A stretch of DNA of 9,195 nucleotides, taken from Palsa-1392 sp036493915 (lineage in GTDB: Bacteria; Verrucomicrobiota; Verrucomicrobiia; Chthoniobacterales; UBA10450). Position numbers and translations under genes: made by a program. The first letter of the stretch is position 1, and each line of letters opens with the position of its first letter. The notes below the pieces were generated by a model. That model saw only the letters and a list, made by a program, of their open reading frames with translations, was not told the origin of the DNA and ran no database searches. Below, piece after piece: positions 1-6,237 of this stretch. Where the stretch lies: NCBI GenBank assembly GCA_036493915.1, contig DASXPA010000202.1:1-9195 (forward strand). Reading direction: 5' to 3'.

Positions 1-1
1 C

Positions 2-154
2 GAAGACGATCTTGAGAGTCTCGTCCGGGCGGAGAAGGACGTCGCCGAAATGCGGGCGCTGAAACAAGCCGGGCTCGCCCAGGTGACTCTCGATACTTTT
101 ACGAAAGGCGTTCTCGATATCGCGATCAGCGCGATCATGGCGGCGGTGCCCTAG
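2..154 (+). CDS. C-terminal fragment of an unidentified protein
   Basis: The window opens inside a plus-strand reading frame that runs for 50 codons to a TAG at 152-154. The visible tail is an acidic, probably helical stretch (EDDLESLVRAEKDVAEMRAL) followed by a more hydrophobic end with DIAISAIMAAVP. The last 15 residues could be an amphipathic helix or part of a membrane segment. I do not recognise the family. It lies 66 bases upstream of, and in the same direction as, the membrane-protein gene at 221, so it may be the first gene of the same transcription unit. The frame choice rests on continuity and the clean stop only. Confidence 0.55.
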   Translation, partial: EDDLESLVRAEKDVAEMRALKQAGLAQVTLDTFTKGVLDIAISAIMAAVP

Positions 155-220
155 ACAAGGAAACCTTTAGCCTCCAGGACATGGAAGCTGGCCTCTCTAA
201 TTCTATCAGCCGGCACGCGC

Positions 221-1177
221 ATGTTTAATTCAGGCATCCTCGATGTCGCCATTGGCATCGTCTTTGTTTATCTCCTCGTAAGTCTGATCGTGAGCGCGGC
301 GAACGAGCTCGTCGCGGCGCTCTTCAAGATGCGCGGCCGAAATCTTTGGCTCGGCCTGAATAATTTGTTGCCAGCCGAAGTGGCGAAGAAAGTCTACGAC
401 CATCCATTGATCATCGGGCTTTCCGCCTCAAATCGCCCCTCCTACATCCCATCGCGCACTTTTGCCCTTGCTCTCCTCGATGTCGTCTGCGGGGAGTCCG
501 GCCGGATCAATCAACTCAGGTCGCTCAAGGCGCGAATCGCTCAGATCAAAGATCCTGCCCTGCAGCGTCCGCTTTATCTCCTCCTCGATGAAGCGAAAGG
601 CGACATCGATCGCTTCAAGATGAACCTTGAGATTTGGTTCAACGACGCGATGGCTCGGGTGGGAGGCGTTTATAAACGAAAGGTGCAGTACGCGCTTTTC
701 TTCCTCGGCTTTGTCCTCGCCATCGTGCTCAATGTCGACACCATCGTCCTCGCGAACCAGCTCTCGCACGATTCAGCATTGCGCGCCGCACTCGTTTCGA
801 ACGCCGAGGCCGCCGCCAAAGGCCCGCCGCCGGCTGCTTCGCCTGCCGGCGCCACCATTTCGGAAAAGGAAACGGCGCTCGCTTCCACCATCTCGCAATT
901 GGACAAGCTGAGTCTGCCCATCGGGTGGCGAGGGCCGGGTGAGAACCTGACGCTTCCGTTCGGTCGACTTCCTTTCTTCGCCGCCCTTTGGGATGTGCTG
1001 CAAAGGCATTTTGTCGGTTGGATCATCACTGCTTTTGCCGCCACACTCGGAGCGCCGTTCTGGTTCGATTTGCTCAATCGTTTCGTAAACATCCGCAGTG
1101 CCGGCAAGGCGCCGGAAGAAAAACCGAAGGACCCCAAGGAAGTCCCGCAGCCGTCCGAACCAGGTCAGGGAAAATAA
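221..1177 (+). CDS. Three-helix membrane protein of an uncharacterised family
   Basis: This 318-residue protein has a hydrophobic N-terminal helix (about 7-34), a soluble helical region (35-155), a second helix (about 157-178), a low-complexity Ala/Pro linker (about 187-212), a third helix (about 265-285) and a charged Pro/Lys-rich tail. Seen in the sequence are WFNDAMARVGGVYKRKVQ (139-156), LNVDTI (170-175) and LGAPFWFDLLNRFVNIRSAGK (276-296). From memory, similar blocks (W-F-D-x-x-M-x-R near YKR, and LGAPFWFDLL) recur in an uncharacterised bacterial membrane-protein family; no reaction is known to me. The GH75 protein starts almost at its stop, so the two are probably co-translated, and an envelope or scaffold role is plausible inference. 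No clear ribosome-binding site precedes the ATG; the start is chosen because the first helix begins at once. Confidence 0.85.
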   Translation: MFNSGILDVAIGIVFVYLLVSLIVSAANELVAALFKMRGRNLWLGLNNLLPAEVAKKVYDHPLIIGLSASNRPSYIPSRTFALALLDVVCGESGRINQLRSLKARIAQIKDPALQRPLYLLLDEAKGDIDRFKMNLEIWFNDAMARVGGVYKRKVQYALFFLGFVLAIVLNVDTIVLANQLSHDSALRAALVSNAEAAAKGPPPAASPAGATISEKETALASTISQLDKLSLPIGWRGPGENLTLPFGRLPFFAALWDVLQRHFVGWIITAFAATLGAPFWFDLLNRFVNIRSAGKAPEEKPKDPKEVPQPSEPGQGK

Positions 1178-1195
1178 GGAATGGGAGAAACCGCG

Positions 1196-2377
1196 ATGAA
1201 AAAACCAAGAAAACACGCCCCGCGCCGCCAACCAAAAGCAAGAGCCGCCCTCCGTCCTGAACAAGGCAAGGAGAAGCAGCGGCCGCCTGGCCGTCGTTCA
1301 CCCGGACGTCCTGTGCGGGTGCGGAAGGCGCTCCCGGTCCTCCCCGTCGAGGTGCCGGCCGCTCCGCCGCCGTTGCCAGCTTTGCCAGTGCTTCCCCAAG
1401 TGCCGCTCGGCAACGCGATGCGGCTCCTCACCCTCAATCGCAAGGGCGATGATGTCGCGCGCTGGCAGCAGTTCCTCGCTGATCATGGTTTCAATCCGGG
1501 ACCAATCGACGGCTTTTTCGGCGGCGAAACGCGTTTGGCGACGATCGCTTTTCAAAGGCAGCACCATCTTATTCCCGACGGCGTGGTCGGCGGAGCGACG
1601 CGGGCGGCCGCCGCTCCGGTCGGATTCGTCGCGACTGTGGTCCAGGCCATCCAAGGCGTGGTTCACGGCGAGGATGACGTCATCGATCACATCGGCGGTG
1701 TCTCGATTTTCCAAACGCGCGACGGCCGCGCGATCTACTTCAAGACGGGGATGACGATCGACGCCGATGGCGCCTATCGCGCCTATAAGATTCGAAATCA
1801 GGGTCTCGACTTCGACGACAACGGAAAAAATCCGGCCACTCCCAATGGCAGATGGATCGGCGTGGTCGTGGACAGCGCGGGCCGTCCGATTCCGCAGCAG
1901 GCCAACGATCCCTGCCCGGGCTATCTCATCTCCACCAGCTCGTTGCAGGATCACACCCGCGCGAATACGGACCCGATGCGTTACGTCGATTCGGAAGCCA
2001 TCCCTTACATCGTCCTTCCGGGAGGCCACCTCGGCCGAGCCTCGTTAGGCGATTACGCGCTCGTGGTGAATACCGCAAACGGCAAGATCGTTCACGCGAT
2101 TGCAGCCGATGCCGGCCCGAAACATCACGTTGGCGAAGCATCGATCGCAGTCGCCTGCGCGGTCCTCGGAGAGGCGGGCGCCAATCCGCGCAGCGGTGGA
2201 ACCGAGCGCGCCATCATCCGTTATATTGTTTTTCCGGGCTCGCGCGATGGACAGTTTCCTGCCTCGGATCCGCGGGAGACTGCGATCCTCGATCGCACGT
2301 TGATGCATCTCAACAGTACGACCGCGTCGCTTTTCGCCGCGCTCGATCCGGCGCACCAGGCAGCGCTCATGACTTGA
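1196..2377 (+). CDS. Peptidoglycan-binding protein with GH75 chitosanase-like domain
   Basis: Domains in order: a very basic, Pro-rich N-terminus (1-75), a peptidoglycan-binding type 1 domain (about 79-138, with GDDVARWQQFLADHGFNPGP and IDGFFGGETRLATIAFQ) and a glycoside hydrolase family 75 domain (about 167-355). The GH75 blocks seen are DADGAYRAY, the segment YIVLPGGHLG through GDYALVVN, and AIAADAGPKHHVGEASIA. GH75 enzymes cleave chitosan with an Asp and a Glu; by comparison with the fungal enzyme the best candidates are D305 and E314, though their spacing is shorter here. I prefer the ATG at 1196 to one at 1181 because GGGAG lies 8 bases before it, while AGGA abuts the earlier ATG. There is no recognisable signal peptide or lipobox, odd for an enzyme acting on cell-wall or chitosan polymers. 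Substrate is inferred. Confidence 0.85.
   Translation: MKKPRKHAPRRQPKARAALRPEQGKEKQRPPGRRSPGRPVRVRKALPVLPVEVPAAPPPLPALPVLPQVPLGNAMRLLTLNRKGDDVARWQQFLADHGFNPGPIDGFFGGETRLATIAFQRQHHLIPDGVVGGATRAAAAPVGFVATVVQAIQGVVHGEDDVIDHIGGVSIFQTRDGRAIYFKTGMTIDADGAYRAYKIRNQGLDFDDNGKNPATPNGRWIGVVVDSAGRPIPQQANDPCPGYLISTSSLQDHTRANTDPMRYVDSEAIPYIVLPGGHLGRASLGDYALVVNTANGKIVHAIAADAGPKHHVGEASIAVACAVLGEAGANPRSGGTERAIIRYIVFPGSRDGQFPASDPRETAILDRTLMHLNSTTASLFAALDPAHQAALMT
2043..2050 (+). repeat. CGTTAGGC word, in GH75 gene
   Basis: Perfect copy of the dispersed octamer. It is read as tCG-TTA-GGC (Ser-Leu-Gly) in the GH75 domain and uses a TTA leucine codon. Confidence 0.75.
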
Positions 2378-2378
2378 G

Positions 2379-2519
2379 TCATCCCCAAGAACAGCCGTTA
2401 TCATTCTGAGCGCAGCGAAGAATCTAACGAGCCACCCGAGTTGCGCAGAAGCAGTGGAGTAGTGAGCTGTTTTGCGAGGTCACTCGCTTGGCTCAGGAAG
2501 ACGCGCATTACTGGGATGA
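2379..2519. repeat. Possible 140-bp intergenic element with short inverted ends
   Basis: The spacer between the GH75 gene and the convergent TMEM164-like gene begins with TCATCCCCA (2379-2387) and ends with TGGGATGA (2512-2519), which are near-perfect inverted repeats. Between them is the hairpin at 2396-2429 and further unassigned sequence without a credible reading frame. This arrangement resembles a miniature, non-coding repeat element. Only one copy is visible, the ends are short, and no target-site duplication can be shown, so the boundaries are tentative. Confidence 0.35.
2396..2429. repeat. Hairpin repeat with core CTGAGCGCAGCGAAGAATCT
   Basis: An imperfect stem-loop: CGTTA (2396-2400) pairs with TAACG (2425-2429), ATTCT (2403-2407) pairs with AGAAT (2419-2423), and GC (2410-2411) can pair with GC (2415-2416). 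The core word resembles the TCATTCTGAGCG...GAAGAATCT intergenic repeat that I recall from many unrelated bacterial genomes. It sits 19 bases after the GH75 stop in a convergent spacer, so it could also work as a bidirectional stem-loop terminator, though there is no strong T-run. Confidence 0.5.
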
Positions 2520-2543
2520 TGAGATAGTTTGCAGTTCTCCAGC

Positions 2544-3251
2544 CTATTGCACGCGCCGGAACAAATTAGCGACCGCGAAAGGTGCGTAGAGGAGCGCGAA
2601 GAAGAGCAAGGCGAGTCCGTTCAGCTCCATGACATAAAGCCAGTGAGCATGGGAGAGGTAATCGAGAATCGAGGGCGCCTCCGGCTTATGCAGGAGAAAG
2701 CCGTAATTCATGTTTGTTAGGCGATCGACTAGAAGGGTGACGACAAGATAAACCTCCGACCACGCGAGCGTGCGCCAAACCGAGCCTAGCGTCGGCCGAA
2801 AGCGCCGCGCGATCAGGAAGTAGATGACGCCGGCGACGATCCCGCAATGTCCGACGAAGAAGCTGATGAAACGGATGTCGGGAAAACCGAAAGACAGATT
2901 CGGCGTCAGGATTGCCTGAAAAGTCCCACCGATGCCCCAGAAGTAAGAGACTTCGACCCAACCCCGCCGATTGGTGAGAAGGGCGACGATGACGGTGAAC
3001 ATTGCCCAGTCACACAGCTGAAAGGGAAGCGCCTGTTTCCAAAACAGAAAGTGGTGACTCCAGAGATAGGCGGCATAACCGAGATAGTTAATCGCGAGAA
3101 GGAGTGCGAGACAGCTGGCGACAGCGAGATCGACCCGTCGCGAGCGTGTCACCCGGACCGCCACGCCCAGCCCGATCGGGATGATCAGCGTGAGCGCGAT
3201 GACCGTAAGGTGGGCCGGTCCAAAAAGATGGAAGACGGGAGTGAGATCCAT
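2544..3251 (-). CDS. TMEM164 / YwaF (TIGR02206) family membrane protein
   Basis: This 235-residue protein is almost entirely hydrophobic, with about seven predicted membrane segments (roughly 12-32, 42-63, 76-93, 104-117, 128-147, 162-176 and 204-228). Family blocks visible are LPFQLCDW (75-82), GIGGTFQAILTPNL (106-119), FFVGHCGI (131-138) and NYGFLLHKP (182-190) followed by SILDYLS. These match the bacterial TIGR02206/YwaF family, related to eukaryotic TMEM164. As I recall, TMEM164 has been reported to transfer acyl chains in ether-lipid metabolism using a conserved Cys and His; C80 and H135 are the natural counterparts here, but a bacterial acyltransferase role is inference. It lies 185 bases downstream of the GIN-domain lipoprotein in the same direction and may have its own promoter. 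No strong ribosome-binding site precedes the ATG. Confidence 0.88.
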   Translation of the reverse strand: MDLTPVFHLFGPAHLTVIALTLIIPIGLGVAVRVTRSRRVDLAVASCLALLLAINYLGYAAYLWSHHFLFWKQALPFQLCDWAMFTVIVALLTNRRGWVEVSYFWGIGGTFQAILTPNLSFGFPDIRFISFFVGHCGIVAGVIYFLIARRFRPTLGSVWRTLAWSEVYLVVTLLVDRLTNMNYGFLLHKPEAPSILDYLSHAHWLYVMELNGLALLFFALLYAPFAVANLFRRVQ

Positions 3252-3280
3252 GCGCGCGAGAAAATCGCAGCCTAGCGCCG

Positions 3281-3355
3281 TCTCCGCCTTGCGCGGAAGA
3301 GCGTTTATCTGCGGCCGGAGCCGCTCTGCATGGAGTCTGGAGGGCGGAATTCCGC
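3281..3355. other. Cluster of three small hairpins in a 185-bp spacer
   Basis: The spacer 3252-3436 between two minus-strand genes holds TCCGC/GCGGA (3283-3287 with 3293-3297), GCGGC/GCCGC with a four-base loop (3311-3315 with 3320-3324), and the 12-base perfect palindrome GCGGAATTCCGC (3344-3355). None is followed by a T-run on the minus strand, so they are not classic terminators. They could form leader structure for the downstream membrane-protein gene. Short GC-rich hairpins are common by chance at this base composition. Confidence 0.3.
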
Positions 3356-3436
3356 GACGCCGCAGGTTAAAAGCGTGCGTTTAGAGTTCGACCACGCACC
3401 GGCTAGGAATTCGCTTCTCCTCCAGTCCAGGTTCCG

Positions 3437-4090
3437 TCAGTCGCGCGGCTCGATCTTGCCCGCGCCCGTGATCTTTTTCTCGACCGATTTCGGATTTCCG
3501 CCGTAGGTCACTTTGCCGGCGCCGGTGATCGCGGCGCGCAAGGAGTTGGAAGCGCTCACGTCCGCCTTGCCCGCGCCAGTCACGGACATTTCGACATCCT
3601 CCGCAGGCAGATCCGCGGCCATCAGCTTGCTCGCGCCGGTAAGGCTGGCGAGCAGCCGATTCACTTTGCCCGAGAGAGTGACATTGGCAGCGCCGCTCGT
3701 CTCCAGGGCAAAAGTGGCTCCGCTGAGCTGGCTGGCTGTGAACTCCACCGCACCGCTGAATTCCGCCTGATTCAGAGAAGGACTGGTGATGACCACTTTG
3801 ATCCCATCGGTGGGCGCGAGCGGGCCTTCTTCCATTTCGATCTTGAGCTGAGTGCCGTCCATTCTGGTCGTGATGTGTGAGAGCAGGTTCTCATCAGTCG
3901 TTATACTGCAAGAGGGAGGACCGGGATGCCATTCCAGTTCGTAGAAACCGCCCGCGTCCACCCGCGAAAATGCGGAGACCCTTCGCTGATCGGTGACCAC
4001 ATGCCCGTTGCCGCGGATGCGATGCCAGTCACAGCCAGCGGAGAAAAGGACGAGCAGCGACAACGCCGGAAGGAGAATCTTTGTTTTCAT
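3437..4090 (-). CDS. Lipoprotein with GIN (DUF2807) solenoid domain
   Basis: This 217-residue protein starts with a lipoprotein signal (MKTKILLPALSLLVLFSAGC): a Lys-containing n-region, a hydrophobic core and a lipobox with lipidated C20. The mature part fits the putative auto-transporter adhesin head GIN domain (DUF2807): GNGHVVTDQRRVSAFSRVDAGGF near residues 27-49, then a ladder of small-residue turns SGA/TGA at 112, 132, 151, 171, 189 and 208, one every 18-20 residues, as in a right-handed beta-helix. The last three rungs read TGAGK. The fold is secure; the function of GIN proteins is poorly known, and an envelope-anchored role is inferred from the lipobox. The ATG is supported by AAGG 8 bases upstream. 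It begins 56 bases after the mog stop, so read-through from the moa operon is possible, but no shared function is implied. Confidence 0.87.
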   Translation of the reverse strand: MKTKILLPALSLLVLFSAGCDWHRIRGNGHVVTDQRRVSAFSRVDAGGFYELEWHPGPPSCSITTDENLLSHITTRMDGTQLKIEMEEGPLAPTDGIKVVITSPSLNQAEFSGAVEFTASQLSGATFALETSGAANVTLSGKVNRLLASLTGASKLMAADLPAEDVEMSVTGAGKADVSASNSLRAAITGAGKVTYGGNPKSVEKKITGAGKIEPRD

Positions 4091-4146
4091 GAGTTATGCC
4101 TTGTTGAGATGCAACGAAAGGGCGTTTTGGATGCAGGAAACTTGCC

Positions 4147-4668
4147 TTAACAAGATGTAGGAATTCGCTGCGCTAGCGCAACCCCGTGCGGAATCGCGCC
4201 CGCGACGAAGCCGAGACATTCGACCGCGCCGCTTGGTTTGCCCGGCAAAGCGATGACCAGGGACTGCTCAACGACCGCCGCGAGATTGCGAGAAAGGATT
4301 GCGTTCGGCGTGATCTTCATCGACTCGGCGCGCATCACTTCGCCGAAGCCGGGAAGCTCGACGCGCATCAGCCCGCGGATCGCTTCGGGGGTGACATCGC
4401 GCGCGGCGATGCCGGTACCGCCGGTAGTGAGAATGAGTCCGCAACCTTGAGAGGCGAAAGAGCGGATCGCCTCCTGAACGCGTTCCAGCTCATCCGGCAC
4501 GACGGCTTCGCCGAAAACGTTCCAGCCGTTCTTCGTCGCAGCTTCTTTCAATGCCGGACCGCCGAGGTCGTCGTATTCGCCGCGACTGGCGCGATCGGAG
4601 ATGGTGATGATGCCGAAGGTGATCTGCGGCGATGATGGGGTGGTGTTCACGGCGTCTGCATTACCCAT
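4147..4668 (-). CDS. mog: Molybdopterin adenylyltransferase Mog
   Basis: Mog activates molybdopterin with ATP to give adenylyl-molybdopterin, the step before MoeA inserts molybdate, in the cytoplasm. The 173-residue protein is a single MoCF_biosynth domain. Visible motifs are ISDRASRGEYDDLGGPAL (22-40), TTGGTGIAARDVTPEA (81-96) with the conserved D91 and E95, PGFGE (106-110), ILSRN (124-128) and the phosphate-binding PGKPSGAVECL (142-152). The SDRAS-G-Y-D-x-G block and the PGKP loop favour Mog over the paralogue MoaB, although the families are easily confused. The gene starts 7 bases after the moaC stop, in the run TGATGGAGTAATG, with GGAG only two bases before the ATG, so translational coupling to moaC is likely. 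E. coli Mog is about 195 residues; the difference is a shorter C-terminus. Confidence 0.92.
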   Translation of the reverse strand: MGNADAVNTTPSSPQITFGIITISDRASRGEYDDLGGPALKEAATKNGWNVFGEAVVPDELERVQEAIRSFASQGCGLILTTGGTGIAARDVTPEAIRGLMRVELPGFGEVMRAESMKITPNAILSRNLAAVVEQSLVIALPGKPSGAVECLGFVAGAIPHGVALAQRIPTSC

Positions 4669-4675
4669 TACTCCA

Positions 4676-5128
4676 TCACTCCGGCCTCTTCGTTTTTTTC
4701 ACCAGCCTCACGTCGCCGATGCGCATCTGCTTATCGACCGCTTTGCACATGTCGTAAATCGTGAGCAGGGCGACGGACACGCCGGTGAGAGCTTCCATTT
4801 CGACGCCGGTTTGCGCGGTCGTCCGCGCAGTGCAGGTAACCCCGACACCGGTTTCGTCGCTCGTTAGGCCGACTTCGACATGACTCAAGCCTAACGTGTG
4901 ACAGAGCGGGATCAGTTGCGCAGTCTGCTTCGCTGCCTGAATCCCGGCAACCCGCGCGGTCGCGAAGACGTTGCCTTTCGCGATTCGCTCCTTCGCGATC
5001 AATTCCAGGGTCGCCGGTTGCAGGTCGATCCGCCCGCTGGCAGTCGCTTCGCGATGACTCAGCGGCTTCGCGGAGACGTCGACCATCTGCGCGTTTCCAT
5101 CGTTTGCGATATGGGTGAGGCGGTCCAT
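4676..5128 (-). CDS. moaC: Cyclic pyranopterin monophosphate synthase MoaC
   Basis: MoaC rearranges the MoaA product (3',8-cyclo-GTP) into cyclic pyranopterin monophosphate, the second step of molybdenum cofactor synthesis. The 150-residue protein covers the whole family: MVDVSAKPLSHREATASGRI (15-34), AKGNVFATARVAGIQAAKQT (50-69), LIPLCHTL (72-79) and VEMEALTGVSVALLTIYDMC (109-128) followed by KAVDK. K51 and H77 fall at the positions of the E. coli active-site Lys51 and His77, and D126/K129 match the YDMCKA motif. The C-terminus is short, ending KTKRPE where many MoaC proteins carry a longer Gly/Lys tail. The ATG lies 12 bases after the moaA stop. Two CGTTAGGC words in opposite orientation fall inside this gene, using the codons CTA-ACG and ACG-TTA-GGC. 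Confidence 0.97.
   Translation of the reverse strand: MDRLTHIANDGNAQMVDVSAKPLSHREATASGRIDLQPATLELIAKERIAKGNVFATARVAGIQAAKQTAQLIPLCHTLGLSHVEVGLTSDETGVGVTCTARTTAQTGVEMEALTGVSVALLTIYDMCKAVDKQMRIGDVRLVKKTKRPE
4862..4869 (+). repeat. CGTTAGGC word, in moaC
   Basis: Perfect copy, antisense to moaC, where it is read as gGC-CTA-ACG (Gly-Leu-Thr). It forms the left arm of an 8-bp inverted repeat with the copy at 4889-4896. Confidence 0.75.
4889..4896 (-). repeat. CGTTAGGC word, in moaC, opposite orientation
   Basis: Perfect copy on the minus strand, read in moaC as ACG-TTA-GGC (Thr-Leu-Gly). It lies 19 bases from the copy at 4862, making a perfect inverted pair. Confidence 0.75.
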
Positions 5129-5140
5129 TCAGTTATCCGT

Positions 5141-6142
5141 TTAGCCGCCGATCGCGACCATTTTTCGGCCTGGTTGGTAGGTGGTGCGGAAATCGTGCTG
5201 CTCCGGTTTGCGTTCGACGACTTCCAAGAAAAACTGTCGCAACTCCTCATCGCTCGCGCCGGCGCGGAGGGGCTTCATGATGTCGAACTCGAGATAGCTG
5301 CCGAGACAGGGTCGCAGTTTCCCATCGCAGGTGAGGCGCAGTTTGTTGCAGCTCTCGCAGAAGTGCAGATTGGTCATCGCGCCGATGAAGCCGACGCGCT
5401 GTCCTCGCCCGGCTATCCGATAATAAACGGCGGGACCGTTAGTCCGAAATTCAGGTTCCGGAATGAGGCTGCCGAAGCGCCCTTCGATCGCGCGTCGCGC
5501 TTCGGCCACGGGCAGAAAATTCGTCTCCGTCAGGACCTCAGTCGTGGTCACTGGCATCAGCTCGATGAAGCGGAGGAGAAGATTCCGCTCAGCCGCGAAA
5601 TCGACCAGATCGCCGAGAGCTTTCTCATTCCGGCCGCGCATGAGGACGCAGTTAATTTTGACCTGTGGAAAACCTGCGGCGAGGGCTGCGTCGATTCCGG
5701 CGATCGCTTCCGGAAGGAGATCGCGGCCCGTGATTTGAGCGTATTGCGCGCGATCTAGCGTATCGAGCGAAATGTTGACGGAACCAAAACCGCAACGGCG
5801 GACCGCTTCCGCCATCGTTAGACCGGGCTCCACTTCACGTGCGAGCAAGGTGCCATTTGTGGAAAGTCCGATGTCGCGCAAGCTCGTTAGGTTGGGAAAT
5901 TGCCGGAAGAGCTGAAGGACATCGCGGCGGGTCAGAGGTTCGCCACCTGTTAGGCGGATTTTCGTCACGCCGAGCTCGCTCGCGATGCGAATGAGGCGCA
6001 GTGTTTCCTCGAAACTGAGGATGTCGTGGCGCGGCAACCATTCCTGCAATTCCTGCGGCATGCAGTAGGTGCAGCGTTCATTGCAGCGGTCGGTAATGGA
6101 GACGCGCAGATAGGAAATACGGTGTCCGAAATGGTCCTCCAC
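5141..6142 (-). CDS. moaA: GTP 3',8-cyclase MoaA (radical SAM)
   Basis: MoaA starts molybdenum cofactor synthesis by turning GTP into 3',8-cyclo-7,8-dihydroGTP using S-adenosylmethionine and two [4Fe-4S] clusters. The 333-residue protein shows the N-terminal radical-SAM motif TDRCNERCTYCMP with C20, C24 and C27, the SAM-binding LTGGEPL (64-70), STNGTLL (94-100) and ISLDTLD (124-130), then the C-terminal cluster ligands C262, C265 and C279 in FCESCNKLRLTCDGKLRPCL. It ends with the conserved Gly-Gly dipeptide (MVAIGG), known to be required for activity in the family. The start is GTG at 6142; upstream sequence in frame has no family similarity, and the usual MoaA opening (D-x-F-GR-I-x-YLRxSxTDRCN) begins within four residues. 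No Shine-Dalgarno is visible. It is the first gene of moaA-moaC-mog and is divergent from the lipoprotein gene at 6238. Confidence 0.97.
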   Translation of the reverse strand: MEDHFGHRISYLRVSITDRCNERCTYCMPQELQEWLPRHDILSFEETLRLIRIASELGVTKIRLTGGEPLTRRDVLQLFRQFPNLTSLRDIGLSTNGTLLAREVEPGLTMAEAVRRCGFGSVNISLDTLDRAQYAQITGRDLLPEAIAGIDAALAAGFPQVKINCVLMRGRNEKALGDLVDFAAERNLLLRFIELMPVTTTEVLTETNFLPVAEARRAIEGRFGSLIPEPEFRTNGPAVYYRIAGRGQRVGFIGAMTNLHFCESCNKLRLTCDGKLRPCLGSYLEFDIMKPLRAGASDEELRQFFLEVVERKPEQHDFRTTYQPGRKMVAIGG

Positions 6143-6237
6143 GCGGGAGGCTACGACGGCGACTTTCGCGAGGCAAGACGCTGCCGCGTGCGCAAGAGAG
6201 GCGGTTGACGAAGCTTTTGCGTAACCGATCCTTCTCT
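6143..6237. promoter_or_regulatory. Divergent intergenic region, presumed promoters of moaA and lipoprotein gene
   Basis: This 95-base gap separates the starts of two genes pointing away from each other, so it should hold both promoters. The one sequence resembling a sigma-70 -35 box is TTGACG (6205-6210) on the plus strand, but no matching -10 box lies at the right distance. I see no Moco-riboswitch-like fold in front of moaA, and the space is too short for one. The call rests on gene arrangement. Confidence 0.45.

Noticed and set aside
1298..2029. A 243-codon minus-strand open frame opposite the GH75 gene
   Set aside because: The plus strand carries clear peptidoglycan-binding and GH75 motifs, and the antisense product looks compositionally random.
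3404..4169. TAGGAATTCGCT present at 3404-3415 and 4158-4169
   Set aside because: A few 12-base matches are expected by chance in a window this size, and one copy lies inside the mog C-terminus.
4898..5758. A 286-codon plus-strand open frame opposite moaC and moaA
   Set aside because: The opposite strand encodes unmistakable MoaC and MoaA, and the plus-strand product has no recognisable domain. Long antisense frames are expected at this GC content.
6205..6233. TTGACG as a -35 box for the lipoprotein gene
   Set aside because: The hexamer 17 bases downstream is ATCCTT, a poor -10 box, and the start site would fall at or inside the start codon. The same TTG is also a spurious start codon.
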